The notes beneath the pieces were generated by a model. It searched no databases. It was not told the DNA's origin and worked only from the letters and a program-made list of their open reading frames with translations. 64,000 nucleotides of DNA from Streptomyces uncialis (GTDB taxonomy: Bacteria > Actinomycetota > Actinomycetes > Streptomycetales > Streptomycetaceae). How positions within the stretch are numbered: position 1 is the first letter of the stretch; each line of letters starts with the position of its first letter. Of this stretch, positions 23,983 to 32,613 are shown in pieces. The position numbers were made by a program, and so were the translations under genes. The stretch covers positions 62,001 to 126,000 of the forward strand of contig NZ_LFBV01000011.1 of the NCBI RefSeq assembly GCF_001905345.1. The letters run 5' to 3'.

Positions 23983-24209
23983 CCGTACGCGGAGAACTCC
24001 GCGGACCCCTTGCGACACCGGTGGCCGTGATCCGTCACGCGGCGGCACGTGACGCGACCGCCGGGCTCCGCGTGACGTCCGGCTCCGTCCTGTGTCCAAC
24101 GGATACGAGGCAGCACAGGCACGGGCCCGGCCGGGCGCGTGGCCCCGGCGCTCCGGCGCCGGGGCCCGCGGCTCCGGTGACCGGGCCCCGGACACGAGGA
24201 GCGAGCACC

Positions 24210-24743
24210 ATGGCCACTCAGGAAGTCTCCGGTGGGAAGAAGGGCACCGCGACCGGGACCGGCCCGGCGCGCGGCGGCTCGGCCGAGCACACCACCACCC
24301 TCGGCGGCGGGGCGACCGGCCCCGGGGAACCGGCCGCCACCCGGGGCCGGACCTCGATCGCGGACGCCGTGGTCGTCAAGGTCGCGGGCACGGCCGCCCG
24401 TGAGGTGCCGGGTGTGCGTGACATGGGAGGCGGTCTCTCCCGTACGTTCGGCGCGGTACGCGACCGGGTGCCGGGCGGGCGGCCCGATGTGGGCCGGGGC
24501 GTCAAGGTCGAGGTGGGCGAGCGGCAGGCGGCCGTGGACCTGGGCCTGGTGGCCGAGTACGGGGTGCCGATCGCGGGCCTGGCGCGCGAGGTGCGGGAGA
24601 ACGTCGTCGACGCGGTCGAACGGATCACCGGTCTGGAGGTCGTCGAGGTGAACATCACCGTCCACGATGTCCGGCTGCCCGACGAGGAGGACGACGAGGA
24701 CGAGGACGGACGCGGGGACGGCTCCGGCTCCCGGGTCGCATGA
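24210..24743 (+). CDS. Asp23/Gls24-family envelope stress protein
   Basis: A 177-residue protein. About 45 Gly/Thr-rich residues precede the Asp23 core: RTSIADAVVVKVAGTAAREV, GVKVEVGERQAAVDLGLVAEYG, VPIAGLAREVRENVVDAVERI and VVEVNITVHDVRLP. It ends in an acidic tail (EEDDEDEDGRGDG). GAGGAGCGAGC precedes the ATG. It is transcribed away from the sigma factor operon and carries the best-preserved Asp23 domain of the three in the locus; a shared control region of about 227 bases lies between. Confidence 0.9.
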   Translation: MATQEVSGGKKGTATGTGPARGGSAEHTTTLGGGATGPGEPAATRGRTSIADAVVVKVAGTAAREVPGVRDMGGGLSRTFGAVRDRVPGGRPDVGRGVKVEVGERQAAVDLGLVAEYGVPIAGLAREVRENVVDAVERITGLEVVEVNITVHDVRLPDEEDDEDEDGRGDGSGSRVA

Positions 24744-24980
24744 CCGATGGTGTGGCGTGACAGGTGCCTGACGGGGGGCGCGTCCTGAGGGTTCGGCGCG
24801 TCGCCATGTGGGGGCCCGGAGGGGCGGCGGCGGTGGCCGGAACGGGATGGATCCTCGGGGCCGCCGGGGGCGGCGGTGTGACCGTCACACCGATGGGTCG
24901 TTGTTCCGGGTGTCAGGGATGCCGACGCGCTCTCGTACGGCGGGTAGCGGCACACCGTCACCGCCCGGAAGGCCCTCCCC

Positions 24981-26951
24981 ATGTCCACGTACTCGCGGCC
25001 GCGTCCCCCGGCCGACCGCTCCCGGCACCATGTCGAACGCGCCGAAGCCGCGCTGATAGGCCATTACGCGCGGCTGGTGAGACTGGCGTATCTGACGCTG
25101 CCGCCCGCGCTGGGCCGGCACCGCCGGGTGCTCGCCGCGCACGGGACGGTGCAGCGGTCCCTGCGGGGCGTGCGGCGCGGCCGCCGGGAACCGGCGCTCC
25201 CCGCGCAGCGCGGGGAGCCCTCGTCCGACTACGCGTGGGTGCGGCTGCGGGTGCTGCGGGGCGCGCTGGCCGAGGGGACACGGACCGGCTGGTGGCCACC
25301 CAGGCTGCCGGCGCGGCACGCCCTGCCGCTGCGGCTGCCCGCGGTGCTCGGGCTGCGGCTCTTCCCCCGGGCCGGGGGCGCCGGGGAACTCGCGCTGGAC
25401 CAGGCGCTGTCCGAGGTGCGCCCGGAGGTCCGGGCGGCGTTCGCGCTGCTGCTGCTCGACGGTTTGCCGTCCGAGGCGGTGCGCGCCGAGCTCGCGCAGG
25501 CCGACGGCCGTGACCCGGGCGGTGCGGTACGGGCGGCCGAGCGGCTGCGGTCGGCCCATGAGGACGCCGGGGCGCTGCTGCGGTCGGAGGAGTTCGATCC
25601 GTGCACGGTGCACACCCGGCCCACCGATCTCATCCGGCGCCGCCGCCGCGCCCGGTTCGCGGCGATGACCGGGGCGCTGGCGGTGCTCACCTGCACCGCG
25701 CTCGCCGTCACCTCCGGCCCGCCGGACCAGGGCCGGACCGCCGCCCCGGTGGCCGGGCCCGGTTCCGCCGTGGTCGATCCGGCGCGTCTCGTGCGTGCGG
25801 GCCACGGCGGCTGGGCGGACTCGGCCCGGGTCGATTTCACGGTGTGGCCGGCCCGTGGTTCCCGGGCCGGGGACCGCGCGCTGCTCGGCCGGGCGCTGGG
25901 CGCCTGGGCGTCGCCCGCCGGGGACGTGACCGTGTCCGCGGCGTCCGGCACCACCGCCGTACCGCCGTCGGCGCCCGCGCGGCTCCTGTACGCGGGCGAG
26001 GCCGACGGCGACGCGGTGGTGCTGCTGCACGACGGGCAGCGGCTCGCCCGCTACACCGAGCCGGGGCCGGACGGTGGCGGCCGGGCACTGGATCTCGCGC
26101 GGGCGGACGACGCCGATGTGACGTCGGCCGCGGCCGTGGCCCTCACCCGGGGCGGCGGGTCCGTCCGGTATCTGACGGCACCGTGGATCGCGACGGCCGC
26201 GACCCGTGATCTGCTGGATCCCGACGCCCCGGCGCGGGCACTGGAGGTCGCCGCCGACGGTGTGACACCGGCCGTGCCGCGGCCGATGGCGGGCGGGGGA
26301 TGCGGGGAGTCGTGGCCCGCGCTCCAGTTGCGTTCCTCCCGGCGGATCGTGGAGCGTCATTCGTTCCTCGTCACGGACCTCGGCGACCTCTCCCCCGTGC
26401 ACCTCACCTACACCCCGCCGCCCGGCCGCGGGGCGCCCGCGCGGCAGCCCCGGGAGGCGACGAGCGGTCCGGCGCTGGTGAGCTGGGCGCGGTCGGTGTG
26501 TCTGCTGCGGGGGATGCGCGACACGGGCGTACGGGCCGTGAACGACTGGGCGTTCGCGGAGCAGGATCTGCCGGAGGAGGCGGGCCGGGCCGTGTGGACG
26601 TGCACCCGGGTCGACACCTGGCGCGGTCCCGGCGACATCCTGGTGCGGTTCCGGCCCCCGGCGCGTGCGCTGACCGCGCCCGGCACGGTGGTGGCCCGGC
26701 GCGCGGACACGGCGGCGTGCGGCCGGTTCGGTCAGCACATGGTGGCTCAGGCGCGCTGGCAAGCGCCGTCGGGGCGCTGGTACGTGCTGGCGGCGGGCAG
26801 CCGGGCGGTGACCCGGATCGAGACGGCCGGGTCGGTGCGGGAGACCTCGGCGGGCACGACCCTCGCGGTACCGGCGGGCCGGGAGGCCCCGGTCACGGCG
26901 TCGGGCCTGACCCGGGACGGCGACACCCTGCGGGCGCTGGGCACCGGCTGA
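24981..26951 (+). CDS. membrane-anchored protein with sigma-factor-like N-terminus and large exported domain
   Basis: A 656-residue protein that I do not recognise as a named family. Residues ~20-60 (ALIGHYARLVRLAYLTLPP) and ~130-190 (LDQALSEVRPEVRAAFALLL, GLPSEAVRAEL) resemble regions 2 and 4 of degenerate ECF factors, without a convincing helix-turn-helix. An Arg-rich segment (LIRRRRRARF) precedes one membrane span at ~227-245. The remaining ~410 residues, rich in beta-type sequence (RLLYAGEADGDAVVLLHDGQ, GPVLSW-type patches), should lie outside. GGAAGG is 8 bases before the ATG. It follows the Asp23 gene on the same strand. A role in envelope sensing is inferred from layout and position. 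Confidence 0.65.
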   Translation: MSTYSRPRPPADRSRHHVERAEAALIGHYARLVRLAYLTLPPALGRHRRVLAAHGTVQRSLRGVRRGRREPALPAQRGEPSSDYAWVRLRVLRGALAEGTRTGWWPPRLPARHALPLRLPAVLGLRLFPRAGGAGELALDQALSEVRPEVRAAFALLLLDGLPSEAVRAELAQADGRDPGGAVRAAERLRSAHEDAGALLRSEEFDPCTVHTRPTDLIRRRRRARFAAMTGALAVLTCTALAVTSGPPDQGRTAAPVAGPGSAVVDPARLVRAGHGGWADSARVDFTVWPARGSRAGDRALLGRALGAWASPAGDVTVSAASGTTAVPPSAPARLLYAGEADGDAVVLLHDGQRLARYTEPGPDGGGRALDLARADDADVTSAAAVALTRGGGSVRYLTAPWIATAATRDLLDPDAPARALEVAADGVTPAVPRPMAGGGCGESWPALQLRSSRRIVERHSFLVTDLGDLSPVHLTYTPPPGRGAPARQPREATSGPALVSWARSVCLLRGMRDTGVRAVNDWAFAEQDLPEEAGRAVWTCTRVDTWRGPGDILVRFRPPARALTAPGTVVARRADTAACGRFGQHMVAQARWQAPSGRWYVLAAGSRAVTRIETAGSVRETSAGTTLAVPAGREAPVTASGLTRDGDTLRALGTG

Positions 26952-26992
26952 CGGCCGACGGGTCCCCCTTCCAGGAGACCCGTCGGCCGTCA
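26949..26992. terminator. bidirectional hairpin terminator
   Basis: A perfect 15-base stem, TGACGGCCGACGGGT (26949-26963) with ACCCGTCGGCCGTCA (26978-26992), loop of 14. It starts on the stop codon of the plus-strand gene and ends 8 bases before the minus-strand gene's stop. Confidence 0.85.
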
Positions 26993-26999
26993 GCGGCCG

Positions 27000-27629
27000 T
27001 CAGTGGCCCCGGCGGAGCCATTCGTCCAGCTGGGGGGCCTCGGCGGCGATCGTCGTGCTGTCGCCGTGGCCGGTGCGGACCACGGTCTCGCCGGGCAGGG
27101 TCAGCAGCTTGGCGCGGATCGACTCCACGATGGTCGGGAAGTCGCTGAAGGACCGGCCGGTCGCGCCGGGGCCGCCCGCGAACAGGGTGTCCCCGGTGAA
27201 GACCGTACCCAGCTCGGGGGCGTACAGGCTGACCGCTCCCCGGCAGTGGCCGGGGGTGTGCAGGACGCGCAGCACGGTGCCCGCGACGGTGATCTCCTGG
27301 CCGTCGGCCAGTTCGCCGTCGGGTGCCCGGTCGGGGTGGGTGAGCCGCCACAGTTCGGTGTCGGCGGGGTGCAGCAGGACGGGGGCGCCGGTGCGGTCCG
27401 CGAGGGCGGGGGCGGCGTCGACGTGGTCGTCGTGGGCGTGGGTGCACACGATCGCGACGAGCCGCCGGTCCCCGAGGGCCTCGGCGATCGCGTCGGCGTC
27501 GTGGGCGGCGTCGATGACGACCGCCTCGGAGTCGTCACCGACGATCCAGACGTTGTTGTCGACGTCCCAGGTGCCGCCGTCCAGTGAGAACGTGCCGGAG
27601 GTGACGAGGTGGTCGATGCGCGCGGCCAT
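27000..27629 (-). CDS. MBL-fold metallo-hydrolase (glyoxalase II-like)
   Basis: A 209-residue metallo-beta-lactamase-fold enzyme: the zinc motif is CTHAHDDHVD (HxHxDH), further ligands are in LHTPGHCRGAV and FTGDTLF, and a last histidine in VRTGHGDSTT. Its ATG overlaps the stop of the mycothiol dehydrogenase gene by one base (TGATG), so the two are translationally coupled. That pairing, usual in actinobacteria, suggests hydrolysis of a mycothiol thioester such as S-formylmycothiol, completing formaldehyde oxidation to formate; the substrate is inferred from context. Confidence 0.88.
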   Translation of the reverse strand: MAARIDHLVTSGTFSLDGGTWDVDNNVWIVGDDSEAVVIDAAHDADAIAEALGDRRLVAIVCTHAHDDHVDAAPALADRTGAPVLLHPADTELWRLTHPDRAPDGELADGQEITVAGTVLRVLHTPGHCRGAVSLYAPELGTVFTGDTLFAGGPGATGRSFSDFPTIVESIRAKLLTLPGETVVRTGHGDSTTIAAEAPQLDEWLRRGH

Positions 27630-28717
27630 CAGAGGACCACCACCGAACGCAGGACGTCGCCCTGGTGCATCCGGGTGAACGCCGCCTCGACGTCGTCCAG
27701 CCCGATGGTCTCGGTGACGAACGCGTCGAGGTCGAGCCGCCCCTGGAGATAGAGGTCGATCAGCATCGGGAAGTCGCGGGACGGCAGGCAGTCGCCGTAC
27801 CAGGACGACTTGAGGGAGCCGCCGCGTCCGAAGAAGTCGAGGAGCGGCAGATCGATCCGCATCTCGGGGGTGGGGACACCGACGAGGACGACCGTGCCCG
27901 CGAGATCGCGGGCGTAGAACGCCTGCTCGTACGTCTCGGGCCGGCCGACCGCCTCGATCACCACATCGGCGCCGAAGCCGCCGGTCAGTTCGCGGATCCC
28001 CTCGACGGCGTCGGTGGAGCGGGAGTTGACGGTGTGGGTGGCGCCGAGGCCGCGCGCGGTCTCCAGCTTGCGGTCGTCGATGTCGACGGCGACGATCCGT
28101 CCGGCGCCGGCGAGCCGGGCGCCGAGGACGGCTGCCGCGCCGACCCCGCCGCAGCCGATGACGGCCACCGAGTCGCCCCGGCCGACGCCCCCGGTGTTGA
28201 TCGCGGCACCGATCCCGGCCATCACCCCGCAGCCGAGGAGTCCCGCGGCGGCCGGGGAGGCGGCCGGGTCGACCTTGGTGCACTGTCCGGCGGCGACCAG
28301 GGTCTTCTCCGCGAAGGCGCCGATACCGAGCGCCGGGGAGAGTTCGGTGCCGTCGGTGAGGGTCATCCGCTGACGGGCGTTGTGGGTGTCGAAGCAGTAC
28401 TGGGGCCGGCCGCGCCGGCAGGCGCGACACTGACCGCAGACGGCCCGCCAGTTGAGGACGACGAAGTCGCCGGGGGCGACCTCGGTGACGCCCTCGCCGA
28501 CGGACTCGACGATCCCGGCGGCCTCATGGCCGAGGAGGAAGGGGAAGTCGTCGTTGATGCCGCCCTCGCGGTAGTGGAGGTCGGTGTGGCAGACCCCGCA
28601 CGTCTGGACCTTGACCACGGCCTCACCGGGTCCGGGGTCGGGCACGACGATCGTCTCGATGCGGACCGGTTCGCCCTTCGCCCGCGCGATGACGCCCCGC
28701 ACCTGCTGCGCTCCCAT
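27629..28717 (-). CDS. mscR: S-(hydroxymethyl)mycothiol dehydrogenase (mycothiol-dependent formaldehyde dehydrogenase)
   Basis: A 362-residue zinc-dependent medium-chain alcohol dehydrogenase. Catalytic zinc region TCGVCHTDLHYREGG and GHEAAGIVESVGEGVTEV, structural-zinc cysteines CGQCRACRRGRPQYC, NAD-binding GCGGVGAAAVLGARLAG. Overall it closely resembles the actinobacterial enzyme EC 1.1.1.306, which oxidises the formaldehyde-mycothiol adduct and can also act as an S-nitrosomycothiol reductase. The ATG at 28717 follows GAGGACGGGC; the ATG at 28729 has no spacing from its AAGGA. First gene of a two-gene operon with the MBL hydrolase. Confidence 0.92.
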   Translation of the reverse strand: MGAQQVRGVIARAKGEPVRIETIVVPDPGPGEAVVKVQTCGVCHTDLHYREGGINDDFPFLLGHEAAGIVESVGEGVTEVAPGDFVVLNWRAVCGQCRACRRGRPQYCFDTHNARQRMTLTDGTELSPALGIGAFAEKTLVAAGQCTKVDPAASPAAAGLLGCGVMAGIGAAINTGGVGRGDSVAVIGCGGVGAAAVLGARLAGAGRIVAVDIDDRKLETARGLGATHTVNSRSTDAVEGIRELTGGFGADVVIEAVGRPETYEQAFYARDLAGTVVLVGVPTPEMRIDLPLLDFFGRGGSLKSSWYGDCLPSRDFPMLIDLYLQGRLDLDAFVTETIGLDDVEAAFTRMHQGDVLRSVVVL

Positions 28718-28857
28718 GCCCGTCCTCATTCCTTCGGTCGTGTGGTGGCCGACGGTCGCGTCGGCCCGCCCGTGTGGAGCGTAACGTTTCCGCCGGAAGC
28801 GGGAACACCCGGACGTACCCGCCGGGCGTCGCCGGTCACCGGTGCGGGGGCAGCACC

Positions 28858-28863
28858 TAGGCT
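28858..28863 (+). promoter_or_regulatory. -10 box (TAGGCT) of a probably leaderless transcript
   Basis: TAGGCT ends 6 bases before the GTG at 28870; no Shine-Dalgarno sequence is visible. Confidence 0.55.
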
Positions 28864-28869
28864 GGGCGG

Positions 28870-29715
28870 GTGCGCGGTCCTGCGATGCGTTCCCCCGGCC
28901 GGGACGAGGCCCTGCTGGCGGCCGATGTGCTGCTGCCGGTCGACATGACCCTCGGGGTGGTCCTGGTCGCCCTTCTGCTGCTGGCCGCCACGACGGCCGC
29001 CGTGTTCCGGCTGGCGCCGGACGGGTCGCGCGGCCGGGCCCGGGACATCGCGTTCGCGGGCGGCCGGGCCGCGGCGCAGCTCGCGGCCGTGTCGCTGGCC
29101 ATCGGCTGGGTGGTGCGGCACCTTCCCGCCACGTTCGCCTTCCTGCTGCTGATGTTCGCCGTCGCGGTCCGGACCGCCGGGCACCGGATCACCCCGGACC
29201 GGGGCTGGTGGTGGGCGGCGGTGCCCGTCGCCGGGCCGGTGGCGCCGCTGGTCGCCGTGCTGCTGGCGATCGGGCTGCTGCCCGCGCGGGGGATCGCGAT
29301 GATCCCGGTGACGGGCATCCTCATCGGCGGCGCGCTCACCGCGACGGTGCTGGCCGGCCGCCGGGCGCTGGACGAGCTGACGGCCCGTGCCGGTGAGGTG
29401 GAGGCGTGTCTGGCGCTGGGGTTCCTGGAGCGGGACGCGCGGCTGGAGATCGTCCGCCCGGCCGCCTCGGACGCGCTGCTGCCGGGCCTGGACCAGACCC
29501 GTACGGTCGGTCTGGTGACCCTGCCGGGCGCGTTCGTCGGGATGCTGCTGGGCGGCGCGTCCCCGGTCATGGCGGGCGCGGTGCAGCTCTTCGTGCTGAT
29601 CGCGCTGATGGCGGTGCAGACCATGGCGGTGGCGATCACCGTGGAGCTGGTCGCGCGGGGACGGCTGCGGCGGCCCGCGCCCGGTGCGGGAACCGGGGCG
29701 CGCGTGCGTTCGTGA
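28870..29715 (+). CDS. UPF0014-family ABC transporter permease (FetB/YbbM-like)
   Basis: A 281-residue membrane protein with about seven hydrophobic segments. The UPF0014 signatures are seen: ALGFLERDARLEIVRPAASD, then LLPGLDQTRTVGLVTLPGAF and VGMLLGGASP. E. coli FetB works with the ATPase FetA in metal (iron) export and oxidative-stress resistance. No ATPase gene is adjacent here, so the partner must be elsewhere. The GTG at 28870 follows a TAGGCT -10 by 6 bases; the ATG at 28885 is an alternative. Confidence 0.85.
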   Translation: MRGPAMRSPGRDEALLAADVLLPVDMTLGVVLVALLLLAATTAAVFRLAPDGSRGRARDIAFAGGRAAAQLAAVSLAIGWVVRHLPATFAFLLLMFAVAVRTAGHRITPDRGWWWAAVPVAGPVAPLVAVLLAIGLLPARGIAMIPVTGILIGGALTATVLAGRRALDELTARAGEVEACLALGFLERDARLEIVRPAASDALLPGLDQTRTVGLVTLPGAFVGMLLGGASPVMAGAVQLFVLIALMAVQTMAVAITVELVARGRLRRPAPGAGTGARVRS

Positions 29716-29772
29716 ATACTGCCGGGAGGCTCGTCGGAGAGCCGAGCGGAGTGCGACAGAGGGGAGTCCGCC

Positions 29773-30855
29773 ATGGCAGTCGGTGCCGCCCGGATCGAGG
29801 GGAACACCGTGGTCCTGGGAGGGGTGCGGGTCCGGTTCATCCGTACCCTGCGCCTGCCGGAGACGGGAACGCATCCGCTGCCGCCGGGGCTGGGCGAGTT
29901 CCCGGTGCGGCGGGTCGAGGACCACCTGGACACCGTGCCGTCGGAGTGGCGGGCCAGGGGCGGGGTGATGCTTCCCGTGTTTCTGCGGGAGGCCATGTGG
30001 CTGAGCTTCGCGGGCACCGACGAGCCGTCGGCCCTCCAGGTCGGGGTGGGCAAGGTGTGCGCGGTGTCCGGCGAGCGGTGGACCGGTGCGCTGGCGCGGC
30101 GCCCGCAGAACTATCTGACGCTGCCCCGCCAGCCGTGGCTCGACGGCATCAACTCCGGCCGGGGCACGGTCCGTCAGTTCGTGGCCGTGCCGCTGGGGAT
30201 GGGGGCGACGGTCGAGGGCCAGGTGACGGGCGAGGAGACCGTGGGCGGTGTGCAGCTCCAGGCGTTCGGGCTCGGGGAGGCCGCGCACCGCGCGTGGCAG
30301 GCGGAGCGGGAACGGGCCCGGCTGATACGCCCGCGCGTGGAGACGGCCATGTACGGGGCCCCGCCCGGGGCGCTCGCGGCGCCGGGTGCCGTCGGGGGCG
30401 GCGCCCCGCCGCCGGCGCCGGGCGGGGCGCCGGAGGCCGCGCGGGGCGCGGCCGCCCCCCGGGCGCGGGCGGCGGCGATGGGGCTGGGCGCGGGCGGTTC
30501 GATGCGGCAGCAGGTGTTCGAGGACGACCGGCCGCTGTCGGACTGGGCCGCGGAGCCGTCGGCACGGACGTTCGTCCATCTGGTGACGGCCCCGGAGTGG
30601 CGCCGGATCACCGGCGATGCCGCGCCGCCGTCGCCGGTGGACCGGGCCGCGTACACGGCCGCGGGGCTGCCGTGGTTCGACCACTACGACGAGAGCGCCA
30701 CCGATCTGGCTCCCCCGCGAGCACTCGGTGACGTCAGGCCGGTCGGGGACTGGATCGGCGACGACCACACACCGTGGCAGGCGCCGGGCGCCCATCAGGT
30801 GCGACCGCTGGGCGACCACCGGCCGGGGCGGCCCGTGCGGGACGGGGACTGGTAG
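29773..30855 (+). CDS. conserved actinobacterial protein of unknown function
   Basis: A 360-residue soluble protein. Residues 1-~195 form an ordered domain (RVRFIRTLRLPETGTHPLPP, WLSFAGTDEPSALQVGVGKV, QNYLTLPRQPWLDGINSGRG, VRQFVAVPLGMGATVEGQ). Residues ~200-240 are a Pro/Ala/Gly-rich linker. Residues ~240-360 include MRQQVFEDDRPLSDW and an acidic, Asp/Trp-rich end (WFDHYDESATDL). No signal peptide or membrane span. GGGGAG is 6 bases before the ATG. It lies between the UPF0014 permease and the ligase on the same strand. I recognise no function. Confidence 0.75.
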   Translation: MAVGAARIEGNTVVLGGVRVRFIRTLRLPETGTHPLPPGLGEFPVRRVEDHLDTVPSEWRARGGVMLPVFLREAMWLSFAGTDEPSALQVGVGKVCAVSGERWTGALARRPQNYLTLPRQPWLDGINSGRGTVRQFVAVPLGMGATVEGQVTGEETVGGVQLQAFGLGEAAHRAWQAERERARLIRPRVETAMYGAPPGALAAPGAVGGGAPPPAPGGAPEAARGAAAPRARAAAMGLGAGGSMRQQVFEDDRPLSDWAAEPSARTFVHLVTAPEWRRITGDAAPPSPVDRAAYTAAGLPWFDHYDESATDLAPPRALGDVRPVGDWIGDDHTPWQAPGAHQVRPLGDHRPGRPVRDGDW

Positions 30856-30935
30856 ACCGCGTCCGGTCCGCATATATGGGGCGCGCCCCGTCCGCGTGGG
30901 TTGCGCGCCCCGGGGGCGGGCCGGAGGCTGGGGGG

Positions 30936-32531
30936 ATGCTGTTCGAACGGCTGGCCCGGGTGTCGCGGGAGGTGGCCGCCACCTCGGCGCGCTCCCGCAA
31001 GACCGCGCTGCTCGCGGAACTGTTCCGGGGGAGCGCGCCGGACGACGTACCGGTGGTGATCGCGTACCTCGCCGGACGGCTCCCCCAGGGGCGCATCGGC
31101 GTCGGCTGGAGCGTGCTGCGTCACCCGGTGCCGCCCGCGTCCGTGCCGACCCTCACCGTCCGCGCGGTCGACACCACGATGACCGGTCTCGCCGCGGTGT
31201 CCGGGGCCGGGACGCGGGCCGAACGGACGCGGCTGGTCGGGGGGTTGATGGCCGCGGCGACCGAGGAGGAGCAGCGGTTCCTGCTCGGGTTGCTGACCGG
31301 TGAGGTACGCCAGGGCGCGCTCGACGCGCTCGCGGTGGAGGCGTTGGCGGCGGCTTCCGGAGCCCCGGCGGACGCGGTGCGGCGCGCGGTCATGCTCTCC
31401 GGTTCGCTCCCGGAGGTGGGGCGGGCGCTGCTCGCCGACGGGCCGGCCGCGCTGGCGTCGTTCCGGCTCACGGTGGGACGGCCGGTGCTGCCGATGCTCG
31501 CGCGGAGCGCGGTCTCGGCGACGGAGGCGGTCGACGCCCTCGCGGACGGCGGGCCGTGCGCGGTGGAGGAGAAGCTGGACGGTATCCGGGTACAGGTGCA
31601 CCGGGACGGCGACGAGGTGCGGGTGTACACCCGCACCCTGGACGAGATCACCGCCCGGCTCCCCGAACTGGTCGCCCTGGTCAGGGAGTTCCCGGGTGAC
31701 CGGTTCATCCTGGACGGTGAGGTGCTCGCGCTGGGCGCCGACGGGCGGCCCCGGTCGTTCCAGGAGACGGCCGGACGGGTCGGTGCCCGTCTCGATGTGC
31801 CGTCGGCGGCGCGTTCGGTGCCGCTGTCCCCCGTCTTCTTCGATCTGCTGGCCCTCGACGGCCGGGAGTTGCTGGATCTGCCGCTGTCCGAGCGGCACCC
31901 GGAGCTGGCGCGGCTGGTCCCCGCCGTGTCCCGGGTGCGGCGGACGGTGGTGGACGCGGCGGACGGCCCGGGGGCGCGGGAGACGGCGGAGGTGTTCCTC
32001 GCGCGGACGTTGGAACGCGGCCATGAGGGGGTGGTCGTCAAGGGGCTCGGCGCGCCGTACAGCGCGGGCCGCCGGGGCGCGTCCTGGCTGAAGGTGAAGC
32101 CGGTGCACACCCTGGACCTGGTGGTGCTGGCCGCCGAGTGGGGTCATGGACGGCGCACCGGCAAGCTGTCGAACCTGCATCTGGGCGCCCGCGGCCCGGA
32201 CGGCTCCTTCGTGATGCTGGGGAAGACGTTCAAAGGGCTCACCGACGAAACGCTGGCCTGGCAGACCGAGCGGCTGCGGGAGATCGCCACCGGTGACGAC
32301 GGGTTCGTGGTGACGGTCCGGCCGGAACTGGTGGTCGAGATCGCCTTCGACGGGCTCCAGCGCTCCACCCGTTACCCGGCGGGCGTCACCCTGCGGTTCG
32401 CGCGGGTGGTGCGCTACCGGGAGGACAAGAGCGCGGCGGGGGCCGACACGCTGGACGCGGTCCTCGCGGTCGGCGCGGCGCGACACGCTCGGAGCGGCGG
32501 CCCGGACTCCGGGGGCGCTCCCGGGGGCTGA
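30936..32531 (+). CDS. ATP-dependent DNA ligase
   Basis: A 531-residue ligase of the archaeal/LigB-like type. Residues 1-~200 are the helical DNA-binding domain (FLLGLLTGEVRQGALDALAVE). The nucleotidyl-transferase motif I is CAVEEKLDGIRVQVHRD with the adenylated Lys in KLDG (~213-216), motif III is DRFILDGEVLAL, motif IV HEGVVVKG and motif V ASWLKVKPV; the OB fold carries LVVEIAFDGLQRSTRYPAGV. It is distinct from the essential NAD-dependent LigA and presumably serves in repair. GGAGGCTGGGGGG precedes the ATG. A Nudix gene follows 82 bases later. Confidence 0.93.
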   Translation: MLFERLARVSREVAATSARSRKTALLAELFRGSAPDDVPVVIAYLAGRLPQGRIGVGWSVLRHPVPPASVPTLTVRAVDTTMTGLAAVSGAGTRAERTRLVGGLMAAATEEEQRFLLGLLTGEVRQGALDALAVEALAAASGAPADAVRRAVMLSGSLPEVGRALLADGPAALASFRLTVGRPVLPMLARSAVSATEAVDALADGGPCAVEEKLDGIRVQVHRDGDEVRVYTRTLDEITARLPELVALVREFPGDRFILDGEVLALGADGRPRSFQETAGRVGARLDVPSAARSVPLSPVFFDLLALDGRELLDLPLSERHPELARLVPAVSRVRRTVVDAADGPGARETAEVFLARTLERGHEGVVVKGLGAPYSAGRRGASWLKVKPVHTLDLVVLAAEWGHGRRTGKLSNLHLGARGPDGSFVMLGKTFKGLTDETLAWQTERLREIATGDDGFVVTVRPELVVEIAFDGLQRSTRYPAGVTLRFARVVRYREDKSAAGADTLDAVLAVGAARHARSGGPDSGGAPGG

Positions 32532-32613
32532 CCTCGTGATCGTCGCCCGGGGGGAGCGGGGGCACAGATGTACGTGAGGACGAACCGGGCCAGGGAGGGA
32601 CAGACTTGGGCCC

